Shown: positions 1 through 11,469, counted from the stretch's first letter. The stretch: DNA of 64,000 nt from Apostichopus japonicus (GCF_037975245.1 NC_092568.1:12921501-12985500), one strand, 5' to 3'. Made by a program: numbers and translations. Notes: generated by a model not told the origin, from the letters alone.

Positions 1-22
1 TATATATATATATATATATATA
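1..22. repeat. (TA)n microsatellite
   Basis: The window opens inside an uninterrupted TA dinucleotide run of at least 22 bases. Its true length cannot be seen because it is cut by the window edge. Confidence 0.95.
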
Positions 23-2388
23 AACAGGGTCTGTCAATGAAGGGACACAAAATGATACAATGGTTGAGCGCCCTCGATTTCCATATATGTACTACTTTCG
101 CATATGGCACTCGAAATTTTAGCGTAGTAAACCGTTCCTAAGAATACTTTTCCAGAGTTTCTACGTTCGAACGTATATGCAGACATGATAAGTCAATTGG
201 ACAAGTTAATTCATCTCTCAAGTTAAGGAAATTGCTTTGAGCTTGTTGACACTAAAATGCTTATGGAGATTGTTTGAACATAAGAGGCCATTATTCGACT
301 TTCTGTATGATTTGATATCATATTTGATAACATTACTGCGACGTCCTGATGGCGGATGCTCACGTATATGCCATTTTGTATTGTCGTATATACGCTACAG
401 CATATAAACACAATGTATACATACGATAGAATAACAACAGCTCGTATTGTTTAGTTTTATGACGCTCTCGCTACTACAGACGTTACAATTGCCTTTCCTG
501 TTTTCGCTGTCAAAAGAGATAAGCTAGGATACGAAGGTTTTAATCCTATACACTGTACACACTGTCGCATATAGGCATTAGTATCTACTCAACTAAACAA
601 TTTACCGGAAATATTTAGTCAAGCGAGTAAAAGTGACAGTATAAATCAAGCACGCTTGATATATGACAAGACAATAGTATCTATTATGTCACCATTGTCT
701 ATAATACGTAAACAAGCCAATGTTGAGCTGACAGATTTCTTCTGATCTTGATTTGCTGTTATCTGAATCTTTGCTTACACGACATATTAACGACTGTTCT
801 TTACAGTACACGGATAATGCATGCGATCATGTCTTCGCAAGTCCTCGTTGACGGCTTCTCATTGTACAGTTATTTGAAACATGCTGTGATTTCTCGGGGA
901 TATACCTCTGGCTCGTACGGATAATATCACATGATCATAACGAGCTCGACCACCCACCCCCCCCCCCACTCCTACCCTCGACATCGAAATAAGTTGATAG
1001 CCTATTGGCAGTTGTCCGGAATAATTTACTCCAATACGAGTGAAGAGGAAGCACGGCTCACCATCATAACTCAGTTTACTGACGAAGAAGGCGCGTTGGC
1101 GTTGTAGAGAGTAAATATCATTAAGTCATGTTGTATCATGTTTCAAGTTACTAGCCGTTAACATACATCTGTGTCCTTACCGTTTTCATATGATACAAGA
1201 AACTCCCTTTTTACTTTGATTCGTGACGTCACAATGCTTTATGCAGTAAAATCTGAAAAAAAAACGACGGTTGACTTTTCATCCACTTGTCGCCTATGAG
1301 ATTAACAATCTAATGGATTAGTGCCAACAATATATCGCCATAATTTGCTGCACCATCAGGTTTAACCGTCTCATCAAAGAGATACCACCCACCCCCTCTG
1401 ATTCGTTTTCAAATATTTAATCTCATATTATTCAAAATCCACCGGTACGCAATTTCAAGTCATATATAGAAGAAACAAAATAATAAATAATGAAAATAGT
1501 CCTGTAACTGGCGAGAATTCCCTCCGTTCCGTTTTTATTTTGCGAAGAGAATCGCGGTTGCCGATGAACAAAGATTGTATTTCAAGGAATAAAGATTATT
1601 TATGTGATTATTTGACTTCAGAGAGAGATATACCTGCGGTCTACCAAATGTTTGGTGGTTTCACTTCATTTATTTCCTATCTCCGGAACCGACACTTTGG
1701 ACATGTAATTAACGAACTGTATCGCGAGCAAGAAACCGTAGTATATTTATGGTCATAGAGGGATCGGTAGCCGTACCGTTTAGGGATTTCTCTCGCGTGC
1801 GGATCATATTCTTGTGGATATCAGAATTTTGAGCGTTTGTCGGTCAGCCAATTGGTGTCGAGGATTGATTTAGTGCAGGGGAAGAATGAGAACACGTTGT
1901 AGCCTCGTGACCTCACTTGTTCAGTTTGTTCAGAAGGTCACCAACTTAAAACAAAAGGCGAACCGTCCACGCTCAAGTGACACGTACGTCGCCAAACCGA
2001 TTAGAGAATTATATAGTTTGAGATTTTCAAACGTTTCTATTTTTATTTTGTATTATATAGGTGGAACTTTTCACTACTTTTATTGGGAATATTTACATTT
2101 TTTGGGCGAAACCTTGCTTTAATCGCTGACGGCATAGACTTCGAAAGACTCTACGCAGGCGGGATAAGGAAACCTGGATATAAATAGTTTCTTGAAGTAT
2201 TGGTAAGTAATTCTACTTATGCACCATTTCAATGAGTTTACGACGACTGTCTGAATGTAGGAAGCTCCTTAGTTACATGGTGACGGCTACCTTTAATGGT
2301 TTGTCATGAATATAGAATCTTAACAAAGTTAGTGTCACGCATGCGCAACGAAATAGTAATAGCCTGAAATAATAGTGCTTTAATTAAT
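23..2388. other. Intergenic DNA, no gene recognised
   Basis: AT-rich sequence with scattered short open frames. The longest are about 72-78 codons near 1540-1758 and 1886-2122, and neither resembles a family I know. It holds a poly-C run near 954-968 and a perfect TGACGTCA octamer at 1224-1231. Nothing here supports an exon: I saw no paired acceptor and donor around a plausible frame. Confidence 0.6.
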
Positions 2389-2434
2389 CAGGTGCGTATC
2401 CAGGGGGGGCGTTGGGGGCGCGCGCCCCCCGGGT

Positions 2435-2605
2435 AAGAAAAAGAGGAGAGAAAAAAAAGAGAAGAAAAAAGGAAAAAAGAGGGGAAAAAAGAGGAGGAGG
2501 AGAGGAAGGAAGGGAAAAGAAAAAGAAGAAAAAGAAAAAGAGAAAAAGGAGAAAAGGAGGGAGTAAAAGAAAAACGCCAAGACACCGGGGAGAGAAAGAG
2601 GAACA
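2435..2605. repeat. Polypurine (A/G-only) tract
   Basis: Roughly 170 bases made almost wholly of A and G on the plus strand, with only rare T or C. Long purine-only strands can form triplex DNA. Open frames on either strand here (lysine/arginine/glutamate-rich one way, serine/phenylalanine-rich the other) follow from the composition and are not genes. It lies inside the left part of the composite element. Confidence 0.9.
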
Positions 2606-2940
2606 GTGACATCATTACAGCGCTGAAGGGTAGCCAGTGACGGATCAATGATTTCGTAAAAGTGTGACTCACCCTACCCCTTACACCGACAACTCCATTT
2701 TTTGACGTTTCCATTTTCCTCTCTCACTAATGATCTATATATGTACTATATATGGTCTATCATAACGCGTGTGTAGAATTGTGCTATGAAACCAACTGTG
2801 GCTGGTCTCGAACTCGACCGTGTCGTCGGGGAACATGACGCATTTTGGGATGGGGGCGACCGCCCGCCCCCCCCCATTCAGCATTTTTTTTAAAAAGTAA
2901 GTAATTTCAAAATAGAAAGTGCTTAGAGGCAACTTACAAG

Positions 2941-3116
2941 CCCTGGGAAGTGTCATTTCCAGCGATCTGGGAGACATTTTCGGCCAAAATTTGCTTGTAC
3001 GCTTCGCGCTAACAAATGGTCTTGGGTAGTGCCATTTCCAGCGATCAAGGAGGCATTTTCGGCCAAAATTTTCTTGTACGCTTCGCGCCAACCTATGGTG
3101 GCGCTACGCTTAGATA
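2941..3116. repeat. Two copies of the GC-palindrome module
   Basis: Two successive copies of a ~75-105-bp module. Each starts with a form of GTGTCATTTCCAGCGATCTGG (first base dropped in one copy) and runs through TTTCGGCCAAAATT to GTACGCTTCGCGC. The second copy keeps the GCGCCAACC...GGTGGCGC imperfect palindrome and the following GCTTAGATA; the first has lost it. The same module recurs at 3720-3813, 4425-4525, 7335-7432 and 7520-7614. Confidence 0.85.
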
Positions 3117-3493
3117 ATTTGCCTACAGGCTTCGCCCCTCCCTTGGCAAATTCCTCGCTACGCGCCTGTTCGAACATGTAACGCAAACAGCAGATATCAC
3201 ATCATATCAGTGAGCATGAAAATGGCGTTCCAGGATGAAAAGCCTCAAAACTGTCCGAAAAATAACCAAAAATTCCAACGTGTTCATGTCAATATCATAT
3301 AAGCAAGCATCGGTTATTACATCGCATGCCATCATGTACCGTACGGTCCGTTCAAATTGCGCAGTATTTCGCGGGATGCTAATGTAAACAACGACATGTC
3401 TCATGTAGATGTATAAAAAGCATGGACGTCCAATTATGTCAAAACTCTCTTTTACATTAGTAATGGCGAATAAGGGGCTGCACCCCCGCCGCG

Positions 3494-3876
3494 CAGTGGC
3501 GGAGCGTCCATACGGTCGGGGGTGGATGCCCCCCCCCCCTGACGGACTCAAATGGACTGCTGGCGCCTTTTTCAGCTCTTTACCACTTTTTACTTATTCT
3601 AGATTATTAACTTTTTTATTGCGCTCTCATCTACTTATTGACATTTCTCACATTTTGTTGCTGTAATTTGGCGATGACACCTATTTATTCTTCGTTTATC
3701 TGCAAATTAGCCAGGCCCGGAAAGGGTCATTTCCGGCGATCTAGGGAGTATCTGTATTCAAAAATTTTCTGTACGCTACGCGCCAACCAGTGGTGGCGCT
3801 TCGCTTAGATAGTGTCGAAAGCGCTCCTACAGACCATTCTCGCCACTCCTGACCAATACCCCTAGCTCCGCCACTG
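3494..3876. mobile_element. hAT-like MITE, 383 bp, exact 8-bp target duplication
   Basis: Ends are CAGTGGCGGAGC (3494-3505) and its exact inverted repeat GCTCCGCCACTG (3865-3876). The element is flanked by identical octamers CCGCCGCG (3486-3493 and 3877-3884), direct evidence of insertion. It carries one copy of the GC-palindrome module (3720-3813) near its right end and an AT-rich centre. No transposase frame is present, so it must have been moved by an enzyme encoded elsewhere. The intact duplication and ends point to a fairly young insertion, nested within the 2389-4567 composite. Confidence 0.9.
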
Positions 3877-4482
3877 CCGCCGCGCCTCATACGCCTATGT
3901 GTGTAGTGTTCGCTCTCGGAAATATCTGCTATTTTTTCATTTCCTTCAACCAAGTTTTATAATAGCCGTTATAAGAGGTTTTAATGTTTGTACACCAATA
4001 AATTAACTGTGTCGGAATTTTCCAAAATTTCTGACCAACATTCTGCATCACACTTCCCTCTACTCGTGCAATTTTGACCGGTCTGTTAGGGGTTCAAGGA
4101 AGTTTTTCTATATTGGTTGTTCATAGATGAAATTTTGTACAACATTATGGGTATGTTTTCAAGTGAGTTTATTCACGAGAAATGTGAATTTTCAAATTCT
4201 GAACAAATATGGGGCTTAAAACCTTGAAAAGTGGGGCTGACGGGTATTGTGGGCCGCGACGTAGAATCACCTACAAAAGCAAAGACCCACAGGAGATGCC
4301 ATCAGGTCGAACATGATGTGTGCCGGGTTGACAAACTTCAAAAAGGTTATGGATGAAAAAAAAAACTATTAGGAAATACCTGGTTCTCAGGCAAAAAGTG
4401 TACATCTGGTTGGTCATTTCAAGCCCGAGAAGTGCCGTTTCCGGTGATCTGGGGGGGGGGTTTCAAAACAAGAAATTTTCGT

Positions 4483-4525
4483 GTACGCTGCGCGCCAACC
4501 GATGGTGGCGCTCCGCTTAGATAGT
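4483..4525. repeat. GC-palindrome module, right-end copy
   Basis: Contains GTACGCTGCGCGCCAACC, GAT, GGTGGCGCTCCGCTTAGAT. Left and right arms are imperfect inverted repeats around GAT. It sits about 30-85 bases inside the right terminus of the composite element, the same relative place as in the other elements, which suggests a sub-terminal role. Similar copies occur at 3771-3813, 7390-7432 and 7572-7614. Confidence 0.85.
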
Positions 4526-4630
4526 AATTCGCGCCCCCCGGGTTTGAAAATCCTGGATACGCGCCTGTTAATTGTACCAAACTTGAACTAGACAAGTACA
4601 TGATACCTTTCTTTATCATCATGTAGTTAG

Positions 4631-4662
4631 GTATACCATGGAGGTAACCTCTATGGGTATAC
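4631..4662. repeat. CCATGGAGGT palindromic repeat
   Basis: A 32-base imperfect palindrome, GTATACCATGGAGGT followed by its near inverted repeat ending in GGGTATAC. One of several sites in this window with the core CCATGGAG(C/G)TA. Confidence 0.75.
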
Positions 4663-6581
4663 TCTGGTGGGGATACATTAACTATTAACTTTGATGTTCA
4701 TGTCACGCATACACGGTGTTTACGCTTGGTAACTTTACTTTGACTTTTATGGCGCCATTTTAGCACATCTAGTCGTTGTTTGTGTCTCAGTCCCCCTAAG
4801 AGAATATATAACTAGATGTGTGTGAATAAATAATGATATTATAAATTGTTTCTTGATGTTTATTAAAGTAAGTGTCATTATGGAGGATTGCGAGTGAACT
4901 GCTGCATGAACCATGCACGTGAGTATTTACAGAATCATCACGGCGCCCTAACAACTCTATATAGGGCTACTTATGATATAGGTATATGCAGTCACGCAAC
5001 GTATCCATGTCATTGTCTCTATTCGTAAACAACTACTTGTCAAATGGGAGACGTCTTTATAAGTTAACGGGGCCGGTCTCGGCTCTCCACAGAGAAGCTA
5101 GTTGGGAAGTTAAATTCCCTATCTTAGTCTATTATTCAATGATAGAACAGGCTGTACATAATGGTGTATCATTGTATTAGCCTTGCCTTTTTTATGTCTT
5201 ACTATGACACTGTAGCGAGTATTGGAAGTGGAGGGGGGGGGGAGCGTTGGGTAGGGTTAGGCACAACCTGGGTGGGGGTCATGTAAACTTGCATGGGAGG
5301 CGCAATTGCGAGCGCGGAGCGCGAAGTCATGTCGACGTGAGGTTCAGGGTTCCGCAATAGGACGCCTGGTAGGGGTAAAGGAATGATATACCCTTACAGC
5401 TTTTGCGGTTTTCATCATTTCCGGAACTTATATTAGTTTCAAATCAGCACAATTTTGGAGGAATACGTAAGCAAATTAAAGTCAAAGGTTTTTTCTGCCA
5501 CATGGCACATTTCATTGAGGGGGAGCACGATACCCTCTCCCCTCAATGGCGCGACGCCACTGTCTGTAGAGTGCATTCTGTGCAGCTATAGTGCGAACTA
5601 AACTCTGTATTCGATGATCATACACTAAAAGTAACCGATGGTCCATGAAGCAATGTAGTTGCTATGTAGGTCGAATAAGAGAAGGCAACACGCCCGTGAC
5701 TTGATTTACCAAAAACTATCTACAATTCTTCGCGGATTCAATGGCATCCGTATATACATATGTTTACAGTTTGTCAATGTAACATACTTGGCCGCAACTG
5801 CAGAACCTATGGAAGCACAACAGTCTGCTTTCAACCACTGCTATTAATTTAAATTTTGAATGGAGACGTGTCATAATTTTACATATTTTGACGCTCTGCA
5901 ATTGAAATGTTCAAATTTATTCATCATTCACACTTTTCATGACAGATAGATTCACCACTCATTCTCGACCGCTTATATAGTAAAGACGATAAAAACCAAT
6001 GAATGCAATGGGTGACGTCATTTTTTATTCCGTTATTTAGGGAATAACATATGATGGAGTCTTCGGGCTGCGAAATAAGCTTCATAGCGCTACATTAGTA
6101 TTTTGCCTATATATATAAATATATTGCGGCAAAAATGAAAGATGCATATTAAATAAGACTTGCCTTGTGTAAACGGTATTTCGCAATAACAGTCCGGACT
6201 CAGGAGAGATTTAGTTGATTTTGTTGCACGGTTATTTATATAAAGTCTACATATGGTCATGCTACACCTACACCGTTAGACTCATACTACTACTATACCT
6301 GGTTTTAGTCACCATGCAGAAATGATTCACTGAAGTAACATTTCCATGTAGTGATATGACGATTTATGGTCAACTATATATAACAGAAACTTTGAACACC
6401 ATGGTACTAAGAGTTATTGCAAACTACACCAAGATGCAAGTTTAAAAGGTCATTTACACATGACTGCTTCCCCCTTCTCACCCCACCCTATCCCCCAACA
6501 CAACTCATTGCCTTCCCTCATCCCCTCCACAATTGTAACTCTTAAATCTCGTAAGTGAAATGTGAATGTCTCATGTAGGGC
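4663..6581. other. Intergenic DNA with an isolated transposon end
   Basis: No gene recognised. A poly-G run lies at about 5231-5242. The segment 5230-5570 is locally GC/CpG-rich and ends in GCGCGACGCCACTG (about 5549-5562), which looks like the right end of a hAT-type element, but I found no matching left end or target duplication. A perfect TGACGTCA lies at 6013-6020, and a C-rich stretch spans 6468-6530. Confidence 0.55.
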
Positions 6582-6590
6582 CCAAGAACT

Positions 6591-7681
6591 CAGTGGCGTA
6601 GCCAGGGGGGCGTGGGGGGAGGGGGCGACATCCCCCCATGAAAGCTTGTCGCCCCCCAGTCGCCCCCCACTGGGATTTTGGGTGTCGAAAAAAAATTACA
6701 TGTGCGAAAAATATATCATTGTCAAATACACATCATATATAAAACAAATTTTCAAGAAAGGAGACAATACTATCGCTGAGAATCAGTCTATCACCCTAAT
6801 AATGTTTCAGACGCAATCTTTGATCATGTCAGTTTGACATATAGTTCGGCCATTCAGTATGTTACTTGGCTGAAAACCCAGTCAATCTTTCCTTATTTTC
6901 CACGCGCAATTTGCAGATTTGTCGAAAAAATGTCAATGTCGGTGTCAAACTCACAATTTTGTGGTATGACTCCCAGGACGGCAAGTCGAGAAACTCGCAT
7001 GCAGTCGCGGAGGATAGCTTCCTTCGCCTATAGTATGTCCGGGGACATTTTGGGGCATCGTTCCAATAGGCCCATATCTGAGGCCCTGGGGTCATTCCTT
7101 GACCGGCTTGGTGCAATTTAATGTGCCCATTTCGAAGTAAATGTATTCACGGATTGTTAGTTGCCATGGGTTTGAACAAATGAGGGGTATTCTAATGTTG
7201 ATGTCAATTGGAATCACTAATAACAGAAATAATCCACCAGAAATTAAGGCCGCATGAACTTTATTGCAGATTTCCTGAGTGACGAATTTGTAATTTTCTC
7301 TCGAAATCACGCAACTAGATGGCTGCTATCCAGCCTGGCTAGTGCCATCTCCAGCGATCTGGCAGATATTGAAATCTGAAATTTTCTTGGTACGCTGCGC
7401 GCCAACCGATGGTGGCGCTCCGCTTATATAGTACTTGCGGCCGGAATACTCGAATCGATTACGTCCCCCTCCCCCCCCCCCACGTTTCAAATCGGATTGA
7501 CGCCCTTGCTTACAAGGCTTGGGAAGTGTCATTTCCGACGATCTAGGAGGCCTTTTTATCTAAAAATTTCGGTACGCTGCGCGCCAACCCATGGTGGCGC
7601 TCCGCTTAGATAGTGCCAAGACGCCCTCCCAGGAAATGGTCAAGCCCCCCCCCCACTGAAAAAATCCTGGCTACGCCACTG
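6591..7681. mobile_element. hAT-like non-autonomous element, 1,091 bp, exact 8-bp target duplication
   Basis: The 16-bp ends CAGTGGCGTAGCCAGG (6591-6606) and CCTGGCTACGCCACTG (7666-7681) are perfect inverted repeats. Identical octamers CCAAGAAC lie at 6582-6589 and 7682-7689, with one unpaired T at 6590. Two copies of the GC-palindrome module lie in the right third (7335-7432 and 7520-7614). The middle contains weak open frames of 84-95 codons on both strands. I recognise no BED zinc finger, RNase-H fold motif or hAT dimerisation domain, so it appears non-autonomous. Ends and duplication length fit the hAT superfamily; this is family-level inference. Confidence 0.9.
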
Positions 7682-7689
7682 CCAAGAAC

Positions 7690-8522
7690 CTACAATAACA
7701 CAGAAACTGGACCAGCTGTAGTGAATTTATCCAGGACATTCACAATTTAATGCGTTGAAACATCCATGTTTGTTTAGAAATAAGATTTATCTCCTGGCTC
7801 TAAGCATGGGTTATAGCTCCATGCTCTAAGCAAGAAGTTGTAGCCAGTACTATGCTCCAAGACTATTAGTTTATCTGCTGATTTATTGACGGTTGTATTT
7901 GTACTCTGGGTGCCTTGGGGCTCAGTTCTGTTTAGTTCTTTACTTCTTAACATTAGTCAGTCAGTACACAAAATAATTATGTTACAACTTAAACAGTACT
8001 TTTCCACAAATTTGTTTCTTCCTGTCCGGAACAAACCATGATTTTTTTCCGCGGTTATTTCTGCCTTGGAAGAAACTTGTGAACCCTGGTTTAATGTCAA
8101 TCAACTTTACACAATGTTAAGTAGGCCTCTGTTGATATAAGGTAAAAGGTTACTTATTCTGTATGTAATCGGCTACCGTGCTTAATATGACGTGAAAACC
8201 TTAGCACGTATTATTTTGATCTTACATGCCAAATATTGTCTGTCATTTGAAAGGTGTCAAATACCGGTGTTCTATAGAACGAAATGAAATGCCAGCAGAT
8301 TCGTACTTGAACACGACACTGTGTTGGCCATCTGAAATGTATTATGTTCTTCTAATTCACCAGTTCACCAAAATACATGGAGATAGGTAATAAAGTGCAA
8401 TTGCATTTACATACATTTGATGAATCAATTCACATATATATCGATATATTTATATATCATCCGTAGGTAACGGGCTATTCGGCGTCCCATGAAGGAATAT
8501 ACGTCAAAGGCAGCATATGCCT
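7690..8522. other. Intergenic DNA, no gene recognised
   Basis: AT-rich. It includes a small hairpin, AGCATGG...CCATGCT (7803-7825), whose centre matches the dispersed CCATGGAGCTA family, and an AT-rich partly palindromic patch near 8431-8460. No supported exon. Confidence 0.55.
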
Positions 8523-8545
8523 ACTTTATAGGGGTACACCCCTCA

Positions 8546-8670
8546 GTCCGACAAGTTTTCAGTCCGACAAGTTTTCAGTCCGAAAATAAAATACACGTTT
8601 TCAGTCCGAAAATGAAATACACGTTTTCAGTCCGAAAATGAAATACACGTTTTCAGTCCGAAAATGTTTT
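8546..8670 (+). repeat. Left-arm ~26-bp tandem array
   Basis: Successive units read TTTTCAGTCCGAAAAT(A/G)AAATACACG. The first two are shortened to CAGTCCGACAAGTTTT and the last is truncated. This is the left inverted arm of the 8532-9401 element. Confidence 0.9.
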
Positions 8671-9144
8671 CAGTTGGGGAATGAAAGCAGTTTTAATGCC
8701 ATAATATCACCAATAAACTGTGACAGCCCGAACTGATAGTAAAGAAATCGATTGAATCTTTCGTATATAACCATAATTGACAAATAAAGAGTAAAGTTTT
8801 AGAAAATATATTGGAATTTTCGGTCCCCCTGGGACCTTCGTCAGCAATATTGGCAGTCGAATAAAAAGTACTAAATGTAACACAATGAAAGTATGACGCT
8901 AGGTTTAAAGTGTAAATTGCATTGATGGAATTAGAACCAAACAAACCATGAATATACAGGAGGCTGATTAAGGAGCGAAGAACGGATTACATGTTTGTAG
9001 AACTGATAGTTGTTAAGGGGTCTGAAGTCTTTGCTGAGGCCGGTGATGTGAGACTTAATACAAAAGATTCAATCGATTTTTTTACTATCAGTTCGGGCTG
9101 TCACCGTTTATTGGTGATATTATGGCATTAAAACTGCTTTCATT

Positions 9145-9390
9145 CCCTAACTGAAAACGTGTATCTCATTTTCGGACTGAAAACGAATATTTCATTTTCG
9201 GACTGAACTTAAAACGTGTATTTCATTTTCGGACTGAAAACGTGTATTTCATTTTCGGACTGAAAACTCGTTTTTTCGGACTGAAAACGTGTATTTTATT
9301 TTCGGACTGAAAACGTGTCGGACTGAAAACTCGTTTTTTTGGACTAAAAACGTGTATTTTATTTTCGGACTGAAAACGTGTCGGACTGAC
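9145..9390 (-). repeat. Right-arm ~26-bp tandem array
   Basis: The inverted counterpart of the left array, with about eleven units of AAAACGTGTATTTCATTTTCG plus GACTG. Several are shortened to AAAACGTGTCGGACTG or AAAACTCGTTTTTTCGGACTG-like forms. The right arm is about twice as long as the left, so the arms have grown or shrunk independently after formation. Confidence 0.9.
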
Positions 9391-9410
9391 AACGTGTACC
9401 CACTTTATAG

Positions 9411-11459
9411 GCGGGCCTATTACTTATTATAGAACATCATTGTAAATGGTAAGCCTTCATGCAGTTGGGTCTTCATATAGTAACAGTTGTGACGATTCCA
9501 GAAGTAAAGGCAGCATTTGTATAACATTGGTAACTGATTCCACCATTTTCCAGAAACTGTCCATTTGTGCATCAGTTTTGTTTATCGTTCTAAAGAAATG
9601 TAATGTCTCTTAGCATTTTGACGAAATTCGAATGAAATTGGAGAGATGTTATACTACTGTAAAAGTACAGCAGTCCTTAACGTGTAGTAGTAATACGTGC
9701 TGAATTTGTTGTCATGCAGCTGTAAGATAATTCTTTCGGTATACAACATTTCCACCTCAAATTTCAACCTATCTTCATCTCACGTGGGACAACGGTTTGC
9801 TGATTCAGCATTATGACGTCATATTTATTTTTCATTCATTTGCAGTTTTGAAAGGATGGGATGAATATTTATATAACCTCAGTCTATAAACTTAGAACCA
9901 TGTAGGTCACTCTTATAACAGGGCATACACTTAAAGTGATATTTACGCATACATATTTATATATAACGTAACTATGCCATATATGCCTATATCATAAATG
10001 AGATAATATCTCGAAAGTTCATGACGGGATAAGGTGTTATTCTAAATAACAAACCTATAGTTCAAAATCCTTACTTAGCGCAATGTAAACTCGCCGTATA
10101 GACCTCCTTAGCTCATTTATTTATTCTGCCATTCTCCTCTCTTCCGAAATTGCCAAGGACTTGAAATTAAACCCGTTTGCTTGAAGCCTGCGGCGGAAAA
10201 TCGAATTTTCCACGCCGTTGACCATCAAGCAAACTTAGATTTCTGGTTTTCTAAGAGATCGCTTACTCATGTGACTACTGGTGGTTCTTTTACTATTTTT
10301 CTGTGCGGTCATGAACGCTTGCTTGCATGCATGCATGTAGGAGGAGATCCAAAAGTACTAAAACAAAACAGAATATTTATTAAAGTGACATTATGCTGGG
10401 GTTGACTCCAAAATTTCCGATGACGTGACAAGTTTATGCGAACATTTACCCGAAGAGCAAATGTCTTACTTTCGGGAAAAGTTGCAAAAAATAGACTCCT
10501 TTTGCTCTGTGGAATTATCGATACTGTGAATATCATGTTTCTGTTTCGCCTTTGGTTTATATCGATGTTTCACTTGTTTTGCAACATCTATTTTACGTTA
10601 TAATTTGCTCTTGTTTTTTTTTGTTTTTTTGGATCTTACAACTTCCTCAGATAATAATGATATTAATGTTTTCATATTTATTTAACCAGTTTCTGTGCGT
10701 AATTCTGAACAATTGATTTCATTTCCCGTTCTCGCTTAACAGTTTATCTCAGCTTATACGCCACACATCGAAATAAGGTACTTTAATTTGCATCGCTAAA
10801 TTAATACCTGCACACACTGCTTTAACATGAAACATCGATTCATATATACGCACGCGTGACCACAAGTCACGCGGCAAAAAACAAAATGGAAACCAGGGAG
10901 GGATGAAAATACCACCAAATGGTCGTCTGGACCTAGGCTCTCATTCAGCTCTCTGGTCTCACATTACACCCCAAGGCTTGCCCGGAACTCACGCTGAGCG
11001 AGTGAAAGCTGAAGTAACGCATCATATACAGAAACAGTTTCGTGAACCGTAACTGTCGGGGTGTAAGTAATGTCTATATGTCTAGGTCCGTCTTTTTATC
11101 CGTGGGATGTCTTCGGGTTACACAGACCGGCAACTCCCTGCATAGACTGTAAGACTGTTTGCCCTGGAGCAGGGACGCCCGGTTTCTGGGACCTGATCGC
11201 ACGTTGTTACGTGAAGTGCAGTAAACAGTAGGTCTGGAGGGCATATGCTTCGTTCTATTTTTACCGACCATATCACAGGTGAGAACACACATTCACTGGG
11301 AGGTGCATCTTGCATTGAATTAGCAGCATCTGGCGGTGTACCCATATCTCATTAACACACAAAACATTAAGGTAAGTGAAAGGTAACCTGTCACTTTAGT
11401 ACACCTATCGATTTATTTTCGTTAATAGCTCCATGGTGCACCTAACGCGCATCATGAAA
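9411..11459. other. Intergenic DNA, no gene recognised
   Basis: No supported gene. A perfect TGACGTCA lies at 9814-9821. The stretch 10900-11345 is richer in G+C and has overlapping open frames of about 72-75 codons on the minus strand, but they match no family I know and lack convincing splice sites. The 17-mer at 11420-11436 (CGTTAATAGCTCCATGG) is the exact inverse of bases in the 13052-13094 palindrome. Confidence 0.5.
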
Positions 11460-11469
11460 CAATATATCT

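Larger units (their letters stand above)
2389..4567. mobile_element. Composite hAT-like element (about 2.2 kb, non-autonomous)
   Basis: The left end CAGGTGCGTATCCAGG (2389-2404) is the inverted repeat of the right end CCTGGATACGCGCCTG (4552-4567), 15 of 16 positions matching. The flanks TTAATTAA (2380-2387) and TTAATTGT (4568-4575) match at 6 of 8 bases, and both are AT-rich, so the target duplication is only suggestive. The interior holds a purine-only tract, several copies of a ~105-bp GC-palindrome module, another inverted-repeat-like right end near 3161-3172, and a complete nested element at 3494-3876. I see no transposase frame. Terminal sequence and 8-bp duplications are typical of the hAT superfamily; that assignment is inference. 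It could also be two adjacent family members that share ends. Confidence 0.5.
8532..9401. mobile_element. Foldback element with tandem-repeat arms, 870 bp, 9-bp target duplication
   Basis: Ends are GGGTACAC (8532-8539) and GTGTACCC (9394-9401), flanked by identical nonamers ACTTTATAG (8523-8531 and 9402-9410). The left arm contains about five units of a ~26-bp repeat (TTTTCAGTCCGAAAATGAAA plus TACACG); the right arm holds eleven or so inverted, variably shortened units. Inside both arms a further unique stretch is inverted: 8699-8765 against about 9063-9130. The spacer (8767-9054) holds a hairpin-like GGTCCCCCTGGGACC (8822-8836). No transposase frame is present. A 9-bp duplication with long, tandem-repeat-rich inverted arms fits a Mutator-like or foldback-class element; the superfamily is uncertain. 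Confidence 0.85.

Noticed and set aside
2380-2714. Lysine/arginine- or phenylalanine/serine-rich frames
   Set aside because: Produced by the polypurine tract inside a transposon.
6834-7121. Transposase remnant inside the 1.09-kb element
   Set aside because: Frames on both strands are similar in length and neither shows hAT catalytic or dimerisation motifs.
8546-9390. CRISPR-like array
   Set aside because: Repeats are contiguous without unique spacers, occur in both orientations, and belong to a eukaryotic foldback element.
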